A stretch of DNA of 16,794 nucleotides from an uncultured Novosphingobium sp. (GTDB lineage: Bacteria > Pseudomonadota > Alphaproteobacteria > Sphingomonadales > Sphingomonadaceae), in NCBI GenBank assembly GCA_937897535.1, contig CALCQB010000356.1, positions 1 through 16,794 on the forward strand, given 5' to 3'. A model generated the notes under the pieces. The model was not told where the DNA came from. It did not search any database and saw nothing but the letters and a program-made list of their open reading frames with translations. Below are positions 1 through 7,625 of this stretch, piece after piece. Numbering within the stretch: the stretch's first letter is position 1; each line of letters starts with the position of its first letter. The position numbers and the translations under genes are program-made.

Positions 1-2
1 CC

Positions 3-293
3 CTGTTGACCCTTTGTCTGGCGATCCCAGCGCTGGCCATGCCCGCCGGGCAGGCGATGGCGCAGCCACTGCACGCGGTGCAAGCCAGCCACAATTGCCA
101 CCATTCGGCCAAACCGGCTCCCAGTCATGACCATGGCAAAAGCCACGAATGCATCGGCTGCATTGCGCGGTACGATGGCCTGGCTTCGGTTGAAACGGCT
201 GTGCTCGCGGCGGAGCCGATGCCTTCGCTGCGGCTGGCCGTGCAATTGCCGCAAACCCGCGCCGGGCCAGACACGCCGCCTCCGCGAATCTGA
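3..293 (+). CDS. Small secreted His/Cys-containing protein (5' end beyond window), possibly DUF2946-like
   Basis: The reading frame is open to the left edge. The first usable start is a TTG at 6, but the true start probably lies outside the window. The visible N-terminus is hydrophobic and ends in an AMAQ-like signal peptidase site, so the protein is probably exported. The mature part is His-rich (NCHHSAK, SHDHGKSHEC), holds a CIGC motif and ends in DTPPPRI. Short exported proteins with a His cluster, a CxxC and a Pro-rich tail resemble the DUF2946 type often found beside copper-resistance genes; this resemblance is from memory and weak. The next gene, 59 nt downstream, encodes a His/Met-rich protein, which supports a metal-related role. 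Binding of Cu or another soft metal in the periplasm is inference. It could also be an unrelated short exported protein. Confidence 0.55.
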   Translation: MLTLCLAIPALAMPAGQAMAQPLHAVQASHNCHHSAKPAPSHDHGKSHECIGCIARYDGLASVETAVLAAEPMPSLRLAVQLPQTRAGPDTPPPRI

Positions 294-352
294 GGAACGC
301 CGTTGGCAACCTGCGCGTTGCTACAACGTTCACTTCAGATTTGGAAAAACCG

Positions 353-1708
353 ATGAAACGCCTACTGATCCCGGCCCTGCTGGGTGTTACCGCCATGTCC
401 TCGCCCGCTGTGGCGCAGGACCATTCCGGCCATGCCGGGCACGATATGGCCCCGCCCCCCGTGCCGGTCCCGCAACCATCCGAGCCGCAACCGGCCCCCG
501 TGGATCATTCAAAGATGGACCATTCCACAATGGACCATTCCGGAATGGCCGACATGGAAGATTCCGCGAATGGTGATCGCATGCCGTTTTCAGATGGCTC
601 CGGCACCGCGCGGCTTCCCGGCAGCGAAGGCCCGATGCGCGGCCTGCACATCATGTCCGGCGACTGGATGTTGATGGCCCACGGCACCGCGTCGCTCCAG
701 TACACCGACCACAAGGGTCCGCGCGGGGACAGCAAGACCTATATCACCTCGATGGCGATGCTCTCGGCCGAACGCGAGACGGATTGGGGCAAGATCCAGT
801 TCAAGTCGATGCTCAGCCTTGAACCGGCGATGGACCCGGCGGGCTATCCCAACCTGTTCGCCACCGGCGAGACAGCGAACGGCTTGCCGCTGGTCGACCG
901 CCAGCATCCACACGACCTGTTCATGGAACTGGCGGCGCGGATCGATGTGAATGCCGGGCCGGGCAGCCTCTATCTCTACGGCGGTCCGGTCGGCGGACCG
1001 GCGCTGGGGCCGAGTGCCTTCATGCATCGCGGCTCGGCTAGGTATAATCCGGAACCGCCGATCACCCACCACTGGTTCGATTCGACCCACATCACTTACG
1101 GGGTGGTTACACTCGGCTATGCCGCACCGAAATGGCAGATCGAGGCCAGCGCCTTTCGCGGTGCCGAACCCGATGAGGCGCGGTGGAATATCGAGACGCC
1201 CAAGCTCGATAGCTGGTCAGTCCGCGCCACGCTGACCCCGACGCCGCAATGGGCGATCCAGGCCAGCTACGGCGAAATCAAGCAGCCAGAAGCGACCCAT
1301 CCCGGCGAAGATGAGCACCGTTTCACCGCCTCGGCGCACTACGCCAACGGCAGCGGCCTCTCGGCAATGGCCGCCTATTCGGCCAAGAAGCGGGTGCCGG
1401 GCGAAACGCTCAGCGCCTGGCTGGGCGAGGTCAACTGGGATCTCGACCGGCACAACAGCCTGTTTGGACGGGTCGAAAACGTCGCCAACGACGAGCTGTT
1501 TTCCGACCATGCCGACCCGCTCCACGACGTGAAGTTCCGCGTCACCAAGGCTCAGGCCGGTTACGCCCGGCGCATACCGCTCGGGCCGTTCGAGCTGGCA
1601 CTGGGCGGATCGCTGGCGGCCTATGCGAAACCAGCCGCGCTTGACGCGGCCTATGGCGACAACCCATGGGGTTACACGCTGTTTGCGCGGATAAGCCTGG
1701 GGAACTGA
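353..1708 (+). CDS. Predicted outer-membrane barrel protein with His/Met-rich N-terminus, probably copper-associated
   Basis: This is a 451-residue exported protein. I chose ATG 353 rather than the in-frame TTG at 341 because it opens directly on a signal peptide (MKRLLIPALL...SPAVAQ, cleavage near residue 21). Residues 23-32 are His-rich (DHSGHAGHDM). A Pro-rich linker follows, then three DHSxM repeats at 51-65, similar in style to Met/His motifs of copper-resistance proteins CopA/CopB. The rest looks like an outer-membrane beta-barrel: alternating aromatic/polar strands and a C-terminal strand ending GYTLFARISLGN. Conserved-looking His motifs are VDRQHPHDLF and ITHHWFDSTHI. I recognise the overall pattern as a widespread family normally annotated only as hypothetical; it is not clearly CopB. 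Metal binding or export at the outer membrane is inference from composition and the preceding gene. Nothing looks truncated. The next gene starts 3 nt after its stop. Confidence 0.75.
   Translation: MKRLLIPALLGVTAMSSPAVAQDHSGHAGHDMAPPPVPVPQPSEPQPAPVDHSKMDHSTMDHSGMADMEDSANGDRMPFSDGSGTARLPGSEGPMRGLHIMSGDWMLMAHGTASLQYTDHKGPRGDSKTYITSMAMLSAERETDWGKIQFKSMLSLEPAMDPAGYPNLFATGETANGLPLVDRQHPHDLFMELAARIDVNAGPGSLYLYGGPVGGPALGPSAFMHRGSARYNPEPPITHHWFDSTHITYGVVTLGYAAPKWQIEASAFRGAEPDEARWNIETPKLDSWSVRATLTPTPQWAIQASYGEIKQPEATHPGEDEHRFTASAHYANGSGLSAMAAYSAKKRVPGETLSAWLGEVNWDLDRHNSLFGRVENVANDELFSDHADPLHDVKFRVTKAQAGYARRIPLGPFELALGGSLAAYAKPAALDAAYGDNPWGYTLFARISLGN
503..547 (+). repeat. Three 15-bp tandem repeats encoding DHSxM
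   Basis: Three in-frame units (503-517, 518-532, 533-547) read GATCATTCAAAGATG, GACCATTCCACAATG and GACCATTCCGGAATG. They encode DHSKM, DHSTM and DHSGM. The period is exactly five codons and the third codon of the unit is always Ser. Met and His are typical Cu(I)/Cu(II) ligands. Copy number of such a repeat could vary between strains without shifting the frame. Confidence 0.9.
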
Positions 1709-1711
1709 AGC

Positions 1712-2176
1712 ATGGGTGATGAAGGGCTGGTCTTTTTCGAGGACCTTGAAGTGGGCACCACGGCGTCGTTCGGGCGCTATGCGGTGACCCGCGAGGAAGT
1801 GATCGAATTTGCCAGCAAGTACGATCCCCAGCCCTTCCACCTTTCGGACGAAGCCGCCGCGCAGACCCATTTCGGACGGATTTCGGCCAGCGGCTGGCAT
1901 ACCTGCGCGATGGTGATGCGGATGCTGGTCGGCAACATCACCGAGCGCAAGCAGGCCGGACTCGGCTCACCGGGGCTGGATGAACTGCGCTGGCTGAAGC
2001 CGGTTTATCCCGGTGACGTGCTGCGGGTCGAGACCGAACTGCTCAGCAAAAAGCAAAGCCAGTCGCGCCCCGAAATGGGCAGTTTCCAGTCAGCGGTGCG
2101 GGTGTTCAACCAGGACGACGTGCTGGTCTGTACAATGCAGTCGATCGGCCTGATCCGGGTTCGTGGGAATCAGTGA
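1712..2176 (+). CDS. MaoC-family (hot-dog fold) dehydratase/hydratase
   Basis: This 154-residue cytoplasmic protein is of normal length for a single-domain MaoC-type enzyme. The family hydrates or dehydrates enoyl-/3-hydroxyacyl-CoA thioesters with an Asp/His pair. Here the hydratase-2-like motif reads YDPQPFHLSDEAA, giving D38 and H43 as the likely catalytic pair, and FGRISASGWHT follows with the usual Gly-rich turn. The C-terminal half (LDELRWLKPVYPGDVLRVE) is the conserved second strand region of this fold. ATG 1712 lies 3 nt after the preceding stop with a GGGGAA stretch upstream, so it is co-transcribed with the barrel gene. Its stop overlaps the next start. The specific acyl-CoA substrate cannot be read from the sequence. 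It is separated and on the opposite strand from the acyl-CoA dehydrogenase operon at the right end. Confidence 0.88.
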   Translation: MGDEGLVFFEDLEVGTTASFGRYAVTREEVIEFASKYDPQPFHLSDEAAAQTHFGRISASGWHTCAMVMRMLVGNITERKQAGLGSPGLDELRWLKPVYPGDVLRVETELLSKKQSQSRPEMGSFQSAVRVFNQDDVLVCTMQSIGLIRVRGNQ

Positions 2177-2598
2177 GCGCCGGGCCGCAGACCGAGGAAG
2201 AACTGCGCGAGGCCGAGGCCGAGCGGCAGAATCGCGCAGATATCGTCGAAGAGGCCAAGCTTCACCGTGATGAGTACGAATCGCTAGCGCTGATTGTTGT
2301 CGCCACGGTCCCGCTGCTGATCGTCGGTTCGTTGCTGTTCACGATGCTCGGACTGACCTCGCACTGGTGGTATGTCGCGCTGATCGGACTGCCGTGGCTG
2401 GGGTTCTATTTCTACCCGTTGATCTTGCTCGATCGGCTGAAGACGCCGCTGCGCTTGCCTGGTGGCCGGATGATCGGCGGCAAGGTTCGGCGCAAGCAAC
2501 TGATCATCTTCGCTGCGATCGCAACCGCTTGGCTGTTCCGGTTTGAGATTTTCGCTCAGCTCGAGCGTCTCTTTGCAGGATTCTTCAGCGGCTGGTGA
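2173..2598 (+). CDS. Small three-helix inner-membrane protein, function unknown
   Basis: This 141-residue protein is of a type I do not recognise. Residues 1-37 are charged and Glu/Arg-rich, probably a cytoplasmic amphipathic helix. Hydrophobic segments lie at about 39-60, 65-87 and 109-124, the second being aromatic (WWYVALIGLPWLGFYFYP). A basic loop at 88-108 (LPGGRMIGGKVRRKQ) separates helices two and three. The GTG start at 2173 overlaps the MaoC stop as GTGA and has GGGA upstream, indicating translational coupling. The stop is only 7 nt from the stop of the convergent lipoprotein gene. Coupling suggests a link to the MaoC protein, but no function can be assigned. Confidence 0.8.
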   Translation: MSAGPQTEEELREAEAERQNRADIVEEAKLHRDEYESLALIVVATVPLLIVGSLLFTMLGLTSHWWYVALIGLPWLGFYFYPLILLDRLKTPLRLPGGRMIGGKVRRKQLIIFAAIATAWLFRFEIFAQLERLFAGFFSGW

Positions 2599-2605
2599 AA
2601 CGCGC

Positions 2606-3103
2606 TCAGCTTGAGCAGGTCTGGATTCCCTCGCCGCGGTACACAACCCGGTCCCAGGCATCGCGCATGGTCAGGGTCACCGGGCTGCTGGCGCCAGCCT
2701 TGCCGGTCGGAACGGCAGTCGCACCGGGATATTCGACCCGCAGCGTCGCTTCCTTGCTGGAATAGCGGGTCCAGGTATCCGACGGACCGCGATCGCTGCC
2801 CGAATCGCCGGCGACCTTCAGCATCATCCCGTCAAGCTTGACCCAGCCGAAGCTGCCCACCGCGACCAGCACCGGCGGGGCCAATCCTTCACCCAGCCGG
2901 ACCACGCAGCCAGGACCGGTGGCATCGATCCGGGCGACGTCGGCCGCGAGCAGCGGCTCGGGCTGGATCGGCGCGAGCGGCGGCATGCGGTTCTGCACCG
3001 CCTTGACCGCTGCCACATCGGCAGCGTCGGCAGCGCGTTTGGCCTGCGGATCTTCACCGCAAGCGGCCAGCGCCAGCAGCATCACGACAACGATGGTGCG
3101 CAT
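2606..3103 (-). CDS. Small lipoprotein coupled to mutL, function unknown
   Basis: This predicted lipoprotein has 165 residues. The start at 3103 is favoured over an upstream in-frame ATG because it gives a clean lipoprotein signal (MRTIVVVMLLALAAC, acylated Cys15) and has a strong GGGAGG ribosome site. The next residues are charged and Ala-rich (about 16-40), then Pro-rich (PPLAPIQPEP). The globular part has two further Cys (GPGCVVRL and the C-terminal QTCSS) that could form a disulfide in the periplasm. The ATG overlaps the mutL stop as TGATG, so the two are translationally coupled, although a periplasmic lipoprotein has no evident role in mismatch repair. I do not recognise the family. Confidence 0.8.
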   Translation of the reverse strand: MRTIVVVMLLALAACGEDPQAKRAADAADVAAVKAVQNRMPPLAPIQPEPLLAADVARIDATGPGCVVRLGEGLAPPVLVAVGSFGWVKLDGMMLKVAGDSGSDRGPSDTWTRYSSKEATLRVEYPGATAVPTGKAGASSPVTLTMRDAWDRVVYRGEGIQTCSS

Positions 3104-4890
3104 CAACGCCTCCCGAACAGCCTCTCGATATCGCCATGCGCCAGCTTGACCCAGGTCGGGCGGCCATGATTGCACTGGCCGGACCGGGGGGTAACTTCCA
3201 TTTCGCGCAGCAGGGCGTTCATCTCTGCCACCGATAACGCACGACCGGCGCGAACGCTCCCATGGCAGGCCATCGTTGCCAGAACATGGTCGAGCCGTTC
3301 CTCAAGCAGCAGCGCCGCGCCGTTCTGGGCGAGGTCATCGGCGATGTCGCGGACCAGCGCCTGGACATTGCCCTTGCCCAGCACGGCCGGCACCGCGCGG
3401 ACCAGCAGCGCGGTCGGGCCGAACCGTTCGAGCACAAGGCCGAAGCCGGCCAGCGTGGCGGCGGCAGCTTCGACCCGGTCGCAATCGGGTTCGTCGAGTT
3501 CGACCACTTCGGGGATCAGCAGTGCTTGGCTGCCCGCCACGTTCCCCTGCGCGCCCGCCGCCTTGAGCCGTTCGAGCACCAGTCGTTCGTGCGCGGCGTG
3601 CTGGTCGACGATCACCAGCCCATCTTCGGCCTCGGCGACGATGTAGGTCAATGCGACCTGTCCGCGCGCCACCCCCAAAGGGTGCTCGACCGAAGGCGCT
3701 TCCACGGCCATTTCGGCCCGCGCCGCAAGTGGCGCGATCGGCTCGACCGGCGGGCCGCGCCAGATCGGGGACGCATCGCGCACCCCGCTTGAGCCATATT
3801 CGCGAGTGAACAATGAGACCAGCGCGGGGGCCGGCTCGCGGGTGATCGGCTCGGCCTGCCAATTGCCCATCGCCGATCCCGCCGGAGCCTGCGCGCTGCG
3901 CCGCCCTTCGCTGTCGAGCGCGTGGCGCAGGCCCGAGACGATGAACCCGCGCACGAAAGCCGGATCGCGGAACCGCACCTCGGTCTTGGCCGGGTGGACG
4001 TTGACATCGACTTCCTCGGGCGGGACCTGCAGGAACAGCGCCAGTACCGCGTGGCGATCGCGCGCCAGCATATCGGCATAGGCCCCGCGGACCGCACCGA
4101 CCAGCAGCCGGTCCTTCACCGGGCGGCCGTTGACGAACAGATACTGGTGATCGGCCACCCCGCGGTTGAAGGTCGGCAGCCCGGCCACCCCGGTCAACCG
4201 CGCTTCGCCGCGTTCGAGGTCGATTGCCACGCCGTCCTGCGCAAGTTCGCGCGCGACGATCTGGGCGACCCGGGCAGCCAGTTCCTCGCCCGGCTGCACC
4301 GCGAGGATCCGGCGACCGTCATGTTCCAGGACGAATCCCACATCGGGCCTGGCCATCGCCAGCCGGCGGACCACGTCGAGGCAGGCAGCGTATTCGCTGC
4401 GGGCGCTGCGCAGGAATTTGCGGCGGACGGGGACCTTGCCGAACAGGTCCTCGACCCGGATCCGGGTGCCCGGCGGCAATGCGGCCGGGCCTTCCTCGAT
4501 CAACGCGCCGTGATCCACCACCCGCCGCCAGCCTTCGCTGGCCGAACGTGGGCGGCTTTCGATGGTCAGCCGCGCAACGCTGGCGATCGACGGCAGTGCT
4601 TCACCCCGGAAGCCGAGCGTGCTGACCTGCTCGATATGTTCGTCCGGCAGTTTGGACGTCGCGTGGCGTTCCAGCGCCAGCGCCATTTCATCGGGGTCCA
4701 TGCCGCAGCCGTCGTCGGTCACCTCGATCCCGCCGAGCCCGCCTTCGGTCAGCCGAACCGCGATGCTGGTCGCGCCGGCATCGATCGCGTTCTCGACCAG
4801 TTCCTTCAGTGCCGAAGCCGGGCGCTCGACCACCTCGCCGGCGGCGATACGGTTGACCAGGCTCTCGGGCAGGCGGCGGATTTTGGACAT
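3103..4890 (-). CDS. mutL: DNA mismatch repair protein MutL
   Basis: A 595-residue MutL, an ATPase that links MutS mismatch recognition to strand removal. The start at 4890 gives the canonical MSKIRRLPESLVNRIAAGEV opening; an upstream in-frame ATG adds only 21 unconserved residues. The GHKL ATPase motifs are complete: ELVENAIDAGA (E33 base, N34 Mg ligand), DDGCGM (59-64), HATSK (76-80) and GFRGEAL (93-99). After a variable Ala/Pro-rich linker, the C-terminal domain carries DQHAAHERLVLE, with D429, E435 and E440, matching the DQHA-x2-E-x4-E endonuclease motif. CNHGRP (573-578) near the end matches the metal-site motif usually written CPHGRP. It is therefore a nicking-type MutL, as in bacteria without MutH. 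It is divergent from mreB across a 185-nt gap and coupled to a downstream lipoprotein gene. Confidence 0.97.
   Translation of the reverse strand: MSKIRRLPESLVNRIAAGEVVERPASALKELVENAIDAGATSIAVRLTEGGLGGIEVTDDGCGMDPDEMALALERHATSKLPDEHIEQVSTLGFRGEALPSIASVARLTIESRPRSASEGWRRVVDHGALIEEGPAALPPGTRIRVEDLFGKVPVRRKFLRSARSEYAACLDVVRRLAMARPDVGFVLEHDGRRILAVQPGEELAARVAQIVARELAQDGVAIDLERGEARLTGVAGLPTFNRGVADHQYLFVNGRPVKDRLLVGAVRGAYADMLARDRHAVLALFLQVPPEEVDVNVHPAKTEVRFRDPAFVRGFIVSGLRHALDSEGRRSAQAPAGSAMGNWQAEPITREPAPALVSLFTREYGSSGVRDASPIWRGPPVEPIAPLAARAEMAVEAPSVEHPLGVARGQVALTYIVAEAEDGLVIVDQHAAHERLVLERLKAAGAQGNVAGSQALLIPEVVELDEPDCDRVEAAAATLAGFGLVLERFGPTALLVRAVPAVLGKGNVQALVRDIADDLAQNGAALLLEERLDHVLATMACHGSVRAGRALSVAEMNALLREMEVTPRSGQCNHGRPTWVKLAHGDIERLFGRR
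3109..3114 (-). promoter_or_regulatory. Ribosome binding site GGGAGG for the lipoprotein gene
   Basis: GGGAGG on the minus strand lies 5 nt before the ATG at 3103, inside the last codons of mutL. It decides the start of the lipoprotein gene in favour of the lipobox-bearing form. Confidence 0.75.
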
Positions 4891-4966
4891 GGCCGACTGC
4901 CTAGCGCCGAACCGCCGGGAATTCGAGACGGAACGCCCCGCCAATCCGACCAATCGACACTATTTT

Positions 4967-4995
4967 TTGGCCTTTCTTTGAGCCTTGCGCTAGGG
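4967..4995 (+). promoter_or_regulatory. Candidate promoter for the mreB operon
   Basis: A possible -35 TTGGCC (4967-4972) is followed by a 17-nt spacer and a possible -10 CTAGGG (4990-4995), about 80 nt before the mreB start. The sequence after the -10 (GGGGGAGCGCTC) resembles that at the tRNA-Lys promoter (GGGGGCGCTCCC). A short GCGCT/AGCGC inverted repeat (4987-4991, 4998-5002) overlaps the -10. The rest of the 4891-5075 gap, which must also hold the mutL promoter on the other strand, shows no other clear element. Confidence 0.4.
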
Positions 4996-5075
4996 GGAGC
5001 GCTCTCACGCCAACGCACCGGCCAAACACTGCCACGCGAGTCGCGGTAAGTGGCTAGAAAAACACGGACATTTCA

Positions 5076-6125
5076 ATGAGCTCGTTCCTGTCTCGATTCC
5101 TGAAATTCGGCACCCAGAATATCGCCATCGATCTGGGAACAGCCAACACCCTGGTGTACGTTCAGGACCGCGGCATAGTGCTCAATGAACCCTCGGTCGT
5201 GGCGATCGAAACGATCAACGGCGTGAAGAAGGTCAAGGCGGTCGGCGACGACGCCAAGATGATGATGGGCAAGACCCCGGCCAGCATCGAAGCGATCCGC
5301 CCCTTGCGTGACGGCGTGATCGCCGACATCGAAATCGCCGAAGAAATGATCAAGCATTTCATCCGCAAGGTCCACGGCGGGAAGCGCTCGATGTTGCGCT
5401 ATCCCGAAATCGTGATCTGCGTACCTTCGGGCTCAACCTCGGTCGAACGCCGGGCGATCCGCGATGCGGCCAGCAATGCCGGCGCCAGCGCGGTCTATCT
5501 GATCCTCGAACCGATGGCTGCGGCGATCGGCGCCAACATGCCGGTAACCGAACCGGTCGGCAGCATGGTCGTGGATATCGGCGGCGGCACCACCGAAGTT
5601 GCCGTGCTGTCGCTGCGCGGGTTGGCCTATACCACCTCGGTCCGGGTCGGCGGCGACAAGATGGACGAAGCGATCGTTTCCTACGTCCGCCGCCACCACA
5701 ACCTGCTGATCGGCGAAGCCACTGCCGAGCGGATCAAGAAGGACCACGGCTGCGCCAGCGTGCCGGCTGACGGGATCGGTGAGACGATCCACATCAAGGG
5801 CCGCGACCTGGTCAACGGGGTGCCCAAGGAAATTACCATCACCCAGGCCAATATTGCCGAGGCGCTGTCCGAACCGATCGGCGCGATCGTCGAAGGGGTC
5901 CGGATCGCGCTGGAAAACACCGCGCCTGAATTGGCCGCCGATATTGTCGACCAGGGCATCGTCCTGACCGGCGGCGGCGCGCTGATCCGCGGGCTCGACG
6001 AGTACCTCCGCGAAGAAACCGGCTTGCCGGTGACCATTGCCGAAGATCCGCTTTCCTGCGTCGCGCTGGGTACCGGCCGGGCGATGGAAGAGCCGATGTA
6101 TCGCGGCGTGCTGATGACGGCCTGA
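5076..6125 (+). CDS. mreB: Rod shape-determining actin homologue MreB
   Basis: A full-length, 349-residue MreB. It forms membrane-bound ATP-dependent filaments that guide the elongasome. The N-terminus MSSFLSRFLKF is an amphipathic helix suited to membrane binding. Actin-fold motifs are phosphate-1 DLGTANTLVYV (from D19), phosphate-2 VVDIGGGTTEVAV (about 165-177) and the adenosine loop LTGGGALIRGLD (297-308). EPMAAAIGANMPV (145-157) lies in the connecting region typical of MreB. ATG 5076 starts right at the conserved N-terminus; the upstream ribosome site is weak. The gene heads the mre-mrd operon, with mreC 52 nt downstream, and is divergent from mutL. Confidence 0.98.
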   Translation: MSSFLSRFLKFGTQNIAIDLGTANTLVYVQDRGIVLNEPSVVAIETINGVKKVKAVGDDAKMMMGKTPASIEAIRPLRDGVIADIEIAEEMIKHFIRKVHGGKRSMLRYPEIVICVPSGSTSVERRAIRDAASNAGASAVYLILEPMAAAIGANMPVTEPVGSMVVDIGGGTTEVAVLSLRGLAYTTSVRVGGDKMDEAIVSYVRRHHNLLIGEATAERIKKDHGCASVPADGIGETIHIKGRDLVNGVPKEITITQANIAEALSEPIGAIVEGVRIALENTAPELAADIVDQGIVLTGGGALIRGLDEYLREETGLPVTIAEDPLSCVALGTGRAMEEPMYRGVLMTA

Positions 6126-6161
6126 GCGGAAACCACGACACATGGTCCGCGCAGCCGGCAC

Positions 6162-6168
6162 AGGGGAG
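6162..6168 (+). promoter_or_regulatory. Ribosome binding site AGGGGAG for mreC
   Basis: AGGGGAG lies 9 nt before ATG 6178 and supports this start. The 52-nt mreB-mreC gap holds no other evident element. Confidence 0.6.
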
Positions 6169-6177
6169 TAGACCCGG

Positions 6178-7059
6178 ATGGTGGCGCCAGGCAAACGGCG
6201 CCCGGGCCATTCTCGCCGGGCGCAATACAACACGTTCTACAACTATCTGCTCGCGGTTGGCGGGCTCGGGATCGGTGTGCTTTTGCTGGTCGTCTCGCTG
6301 GGCGACACGGCAGCCTTCGCCGGGGCCCGTGCCACCGCGAATGGTGCGGTTGCTCCGGTCGGCCAGGCGGCGGCGGGGGTGCGCAGCGAAGGCCAGACCT
6401 GGCTGGGCACGATCGGCGCGTTCTTCACGCGTGGCAGCCGCGTGGCCAAGCTGGAGAATGAGGTCGCTGAAGCCCGGGTCCGGCTGGCCGAACAGGCCGC
6501 GCTCAAGGATGAAAACAACCGGTTGAAGACCATGCTCGGCCTGATCGAAAGCGATGGCAAGCCGGTCGCCGTGGCCCGCCTGATCGGCTCGACCTCCTCC
6601 TCGACCAGGCGTTTTGCCACCATCAGCGCAGGATCCCGGCAGGGCGTGCGGGCTGGCATGGCCGTGCGCTCGCCGCGCGGTCTGGTCGGCCGGGTGCTCG
6701 AAGTCGGCGACACCACTTCGCGGGTCTTGCTGATCACCGACAGCGAAAGCAACGTCCCGGTCCGCCGGGCCAGCGACGGGCTTCAGGCCTATGCCACCGG
6801 CCTCGGTGACGGAACGGTGCGGATTCGTCTGGCCGCCACCGGCACGAACCCGCTGCGCCCGGGCGATGCGATTGTCACCTCGGGCTCGGGCGGACTATAT
6901 CGTCCGAACGAGGCGGTCGCGGTTGTGGTCTCGCTGCTTCCCGATGGCGCGGTAGCCCGCCCGCTGAGCGATCCCGGTATGACCGAATTTGTCACGGTCG
7001 AGCCGGTATATGACGAGGTCTCGGCCACCGCAGCGCAGACTACCTCGGTGAAGCCCTGA
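6178..7059 (+). CDS. mreC: Rod shape-determining protein MreC
   Basis: This 293-residue bitopic inner-membrane protein activates PBP2 and RodA from the periplasm. A basic cytoplasmic tail (MVAPGKRRPGHSRRAQ) precedes a transmembrane helix at about 22-41. A coiled coil follows at about 88-120 (VAKLENEVAEARVRLAEQ), ending in the typical DENNRLKTMLGL. The periplasmic beta-domain runs from about 128 to 280 and contains the family hallmarks VRAGMAVRSPRGLVGRV, TDSESNVPVRR and GDAIVTSGSGGLYRP. The length is normal and there is only a short unstructured C-terminal tail. Its TGA overlaps the mreD ATG (TGATG), so the two are translationally coupled. Confidence 0.96.
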   Translation: MVAPGKRRPGHSRRAQYNTFYNYLLAVGGLGIGVLLLVVSLGDTAAFAGARATANGAVAPVGQAAAGVRSEGQTWLGTIGAFFTRGSRVAKLENEVAEARVRLAEQAALKDENNRLKTMLGLIESDGKPVAVARLIGSTSSSTRRFATISAGSRQGVRAGMAVRSPRGLVGRVLEVGDTTSRVLLITDSESNVPVRRASDGLQAYATGLGDGTVRIRLAATGTNPLRPGDAIVTSGSGGLYRPNEAVAVVVSLLPDGAVARPLSDPGMTEFVTVEPVYDEVSATAAQTTSVKP

Positions 7060-7622
7060 TGCCACTGCCGCTGGCCGAGCCGCTGACCGACACGCTGCGC
7101 GATTTTGGCAAGCCGCGGATCAACCGCGGCCCCTCGCCGGCTTTGGCCATCGCCACGCCGTGGCTGCTGGTGATGCTCGGCTCGCTGACCCCGACCTGGC
7201 CAATCATCGCATCAGCACCCCTGGTCCCGCCGCTCGGCTTCTTGCTGCTGGTCGCCTGGCAGCAACTGCGCCCCGGACTGTTTCCGGTCTGGGCCGGCCT
7301 GCCGCTCGGCCTGTTCGACGATCTCTATTCAGGCCAGCCATTCGGCTCGGCCGTGCTGCTGTGGTCTGTGGCGATGATCGGGCTCGATGTGCTCGAAGTG
7401 CGGTTTCCCTGGCGCGGCGTGACTCTCAACTGGCTCGCGGCCAGCGGGATATTTACGTTGTATCTGGTCTTGGCCGCGCAGCTGGCCGATCTGAGCGGCG
7501 GCAATTCCAGCCTTGTTCGCCTGATCCCGCAGATCGTGCTGTCGATCCTGGCCTATCCGCTCGCCGCCGTGCTGGTTGGCGGCGCGGACCGGTTCCGGCT
7601 GGTACCGATCCGGAAGCTGTAA
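7059..7622 (+). CDS. mreD: Rod shape-determining membrane protein MreD
   Basis: This 187-residue polytopic inner-membrane protein is assigned by its position between mreC and mrdA and by the MreD-like GLPLGLFDDLYSGQPFG segment (80-96). Hydrophobic stretches at about 28-45, 55-70, 75-90, 97-112, 122-142 and 155-176 fit five or six helices. MreD partners MreC; its biochemical role is not settled in the family. The start ATG shares one base with the mreC stop, and GGTGAAG lies upstream. The PBP2 gene begins 3 nt after its stop. Confidence 0.92.
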   Translation: MPLPLAEPLTDTLRDFGKPRINRGPSPALAIATPWLLVMLGSLTPTWPIIASAPLVPPLGFLLLVAWQQLRPGLFPVWAGLPLGLFDDLYSGQPFGSAVLLWSVAMIGLDVLEVRFPWRGVTLNWLAASGIFTLYLVLAAQLADLSGGNSSLVRLIPQIVLSILAYPLAAVLVGGADRFRLVPIRKL

Positions 7623-7625
7623 ACG

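Noticed and set aside
353..1708. Assignment of the barrel protein as CopB
   Set aside because: The DHSxM repeats fit, but the core (HPHD, THHWFDSTHI) belongs to a different, unnamed family as far as I can judge, so no gene symbol was given.
2604..2616. GCTCA-GCT-TGAGC hairpin at the convergent gene ends as a terminator
   Set aside because: Only a 5-bp stem with a 3-nt loop and no T tract; too weak, and it includes a stop codon of the lipoprotein gene.
3157..3174. CNHGRP in MutL (Asn instead of Pro) as a defective endonuclease site
   Set aside because: Cys, His and the GRP part are present, as is the DQHA-x2-E-x4-E motif; the Asn variant is probably normal for the lineage.
3922..5049. Long plus-strand open frame across mutL
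   Set aside because: It is antisense to mutL, which has full family motifs; the frame is Arg/Gly/Pro-rich and is a high-GC artefact.
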